A stretch of 64,000 bases of DNA from Serinus canaria (taxonomy: Eukaryota; Chordata; Aves; Passeriformes; Fringillidae): contig NC_066323.1 of assembly GCF_022539315.1 (NCBI RefSeq), forward strand, positions 12,513,219-12,577,218, written 5' to 3'. A program made the position numbers and the translations under genes. Under the pieces are notes generated by a model. The model saw only the letters and a list, made by a program, of their open reading frames with translations. It did no database searches and was not told the DNA's origin. Positions 63,516-64,000 of this stretch are shown piece by piece; within the stretch, counting starts at the first letter, position 1, and each line of letters starts with the position of its first letter.

Positions 63516-64000
63516 AATCAAATCTGTTATGGGGAAGTCTAGCCCTTTAAAGCAGGAAAGTTGCAATATGAGATAAGTGAGAAGCAGAGTGGGATTGTGC
63601 TATAAAAAGTGAAACCTGTGTTCAATCTATGCATGTGGGTTAATGCTTATTTCATTACAAAAAGCTGTTTGAAAAGTACTATTATTAAGACCCATGAGTA
63701 GATAGTTGAAAGATAGGGATGTATCTGTTTCTCCAGACAATATGGCTTTTAAAAACGCTTCCCTCAATGACTAAATTTCCCTACTAAACTGAGTACTACA
63801 TTCCCTGTTAAAATCAGGTTCACTGTTCATAACCTTTTTTTCCAATGCTGTGTCATAAAACTGTAATTTAGGTGATGCTAGCTTGCAAACCTGAGTTTAG
63901 CAATGTGCCCATACTATGATTTCGATAGAGCAAATTCATCTCTGGTGAAGTGCAGCCTCTCAAATGAGATGGTAGGTGATAATACTTAGAAATCTGTTTT
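63516..64000. other. Unique noncoding sequence to the window end
   Basis: No gene or repeat is seen in this last stretch. Confidence 0.5.

Overview
The window looks like noncoding DNA from a bird nuclear genome, probably a passerine. It is AT-rich and strongly depleted in CpG. It carries long A/T homopolymers, short microsatellites and three 5'-truncated CR1 retrotransposons. CR1 is the dominant LINE of birds, and the two most similar copies here resemble CR1-J-type copies I associate with songbirds. I see no bacterial, organellar or viral gene organisation, no rRNA, no intact tRNA and no CRISPR array. I found no convincing protein-coding gene. The longest open frame (199 codons, from 1136) lies inside a CR1 copy, and the others have the lengths expected by chance in this much noncoding DNA. 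The most likely setting is a large intron or an intergenic desert.

Layout. 1-1104: unique AT-rich sequence with a poly-T tract that could be the 3' end of a minus-strand retrocopy, and a nested direct/inverted repeat. 1105-2040: CR1 on the minus strand. 2041-18195: mostly unique, with a possible ancient tRNA-derived SINE (5060-5196), an exon-like segment (6621-6727) and a TATA-like site (12480). 18196-18470: an older minus-strand CR1. 18471-25274: unique, with conserved-element-like AT-rich stretches. 25275-25857: a plus-strand CR1 nearly identical to the first copy. 25858-32559: a palindromic ancient repeat (26617-26686), then a 32-nt poly-T directly followed by an exon-like segment (26813-26953). 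32560-33140: the most GC-rich stretch, ending in a tight CpG cluster. 33141-54739: unique, with an ATTAAGC-motif patch, a polypyrimidine tract and two perfect palindromes (43178-43211, 43959-43986). 54740-54829: a 45-bp tandem duplication. 54830-62107: unique, including a strongly regulatory-looking AT-rich block (55600-55990). 62108-62249: a MITE-like inverted repeat that would fold as a long hairpin. 62651-62775: a third exon-like segment. 63410-63515: a possible MIR/L2-like fragment.

No set of genes works together here. The parts worth following up are three candidate noncoding exons, the isolated CpG cluster, the hairpin-forming repeats and the inverted CR1 pair. The exon, regulatory-element and ancient-repeat calls are inferences from sequence appearance and need alignment or RNA evidence.
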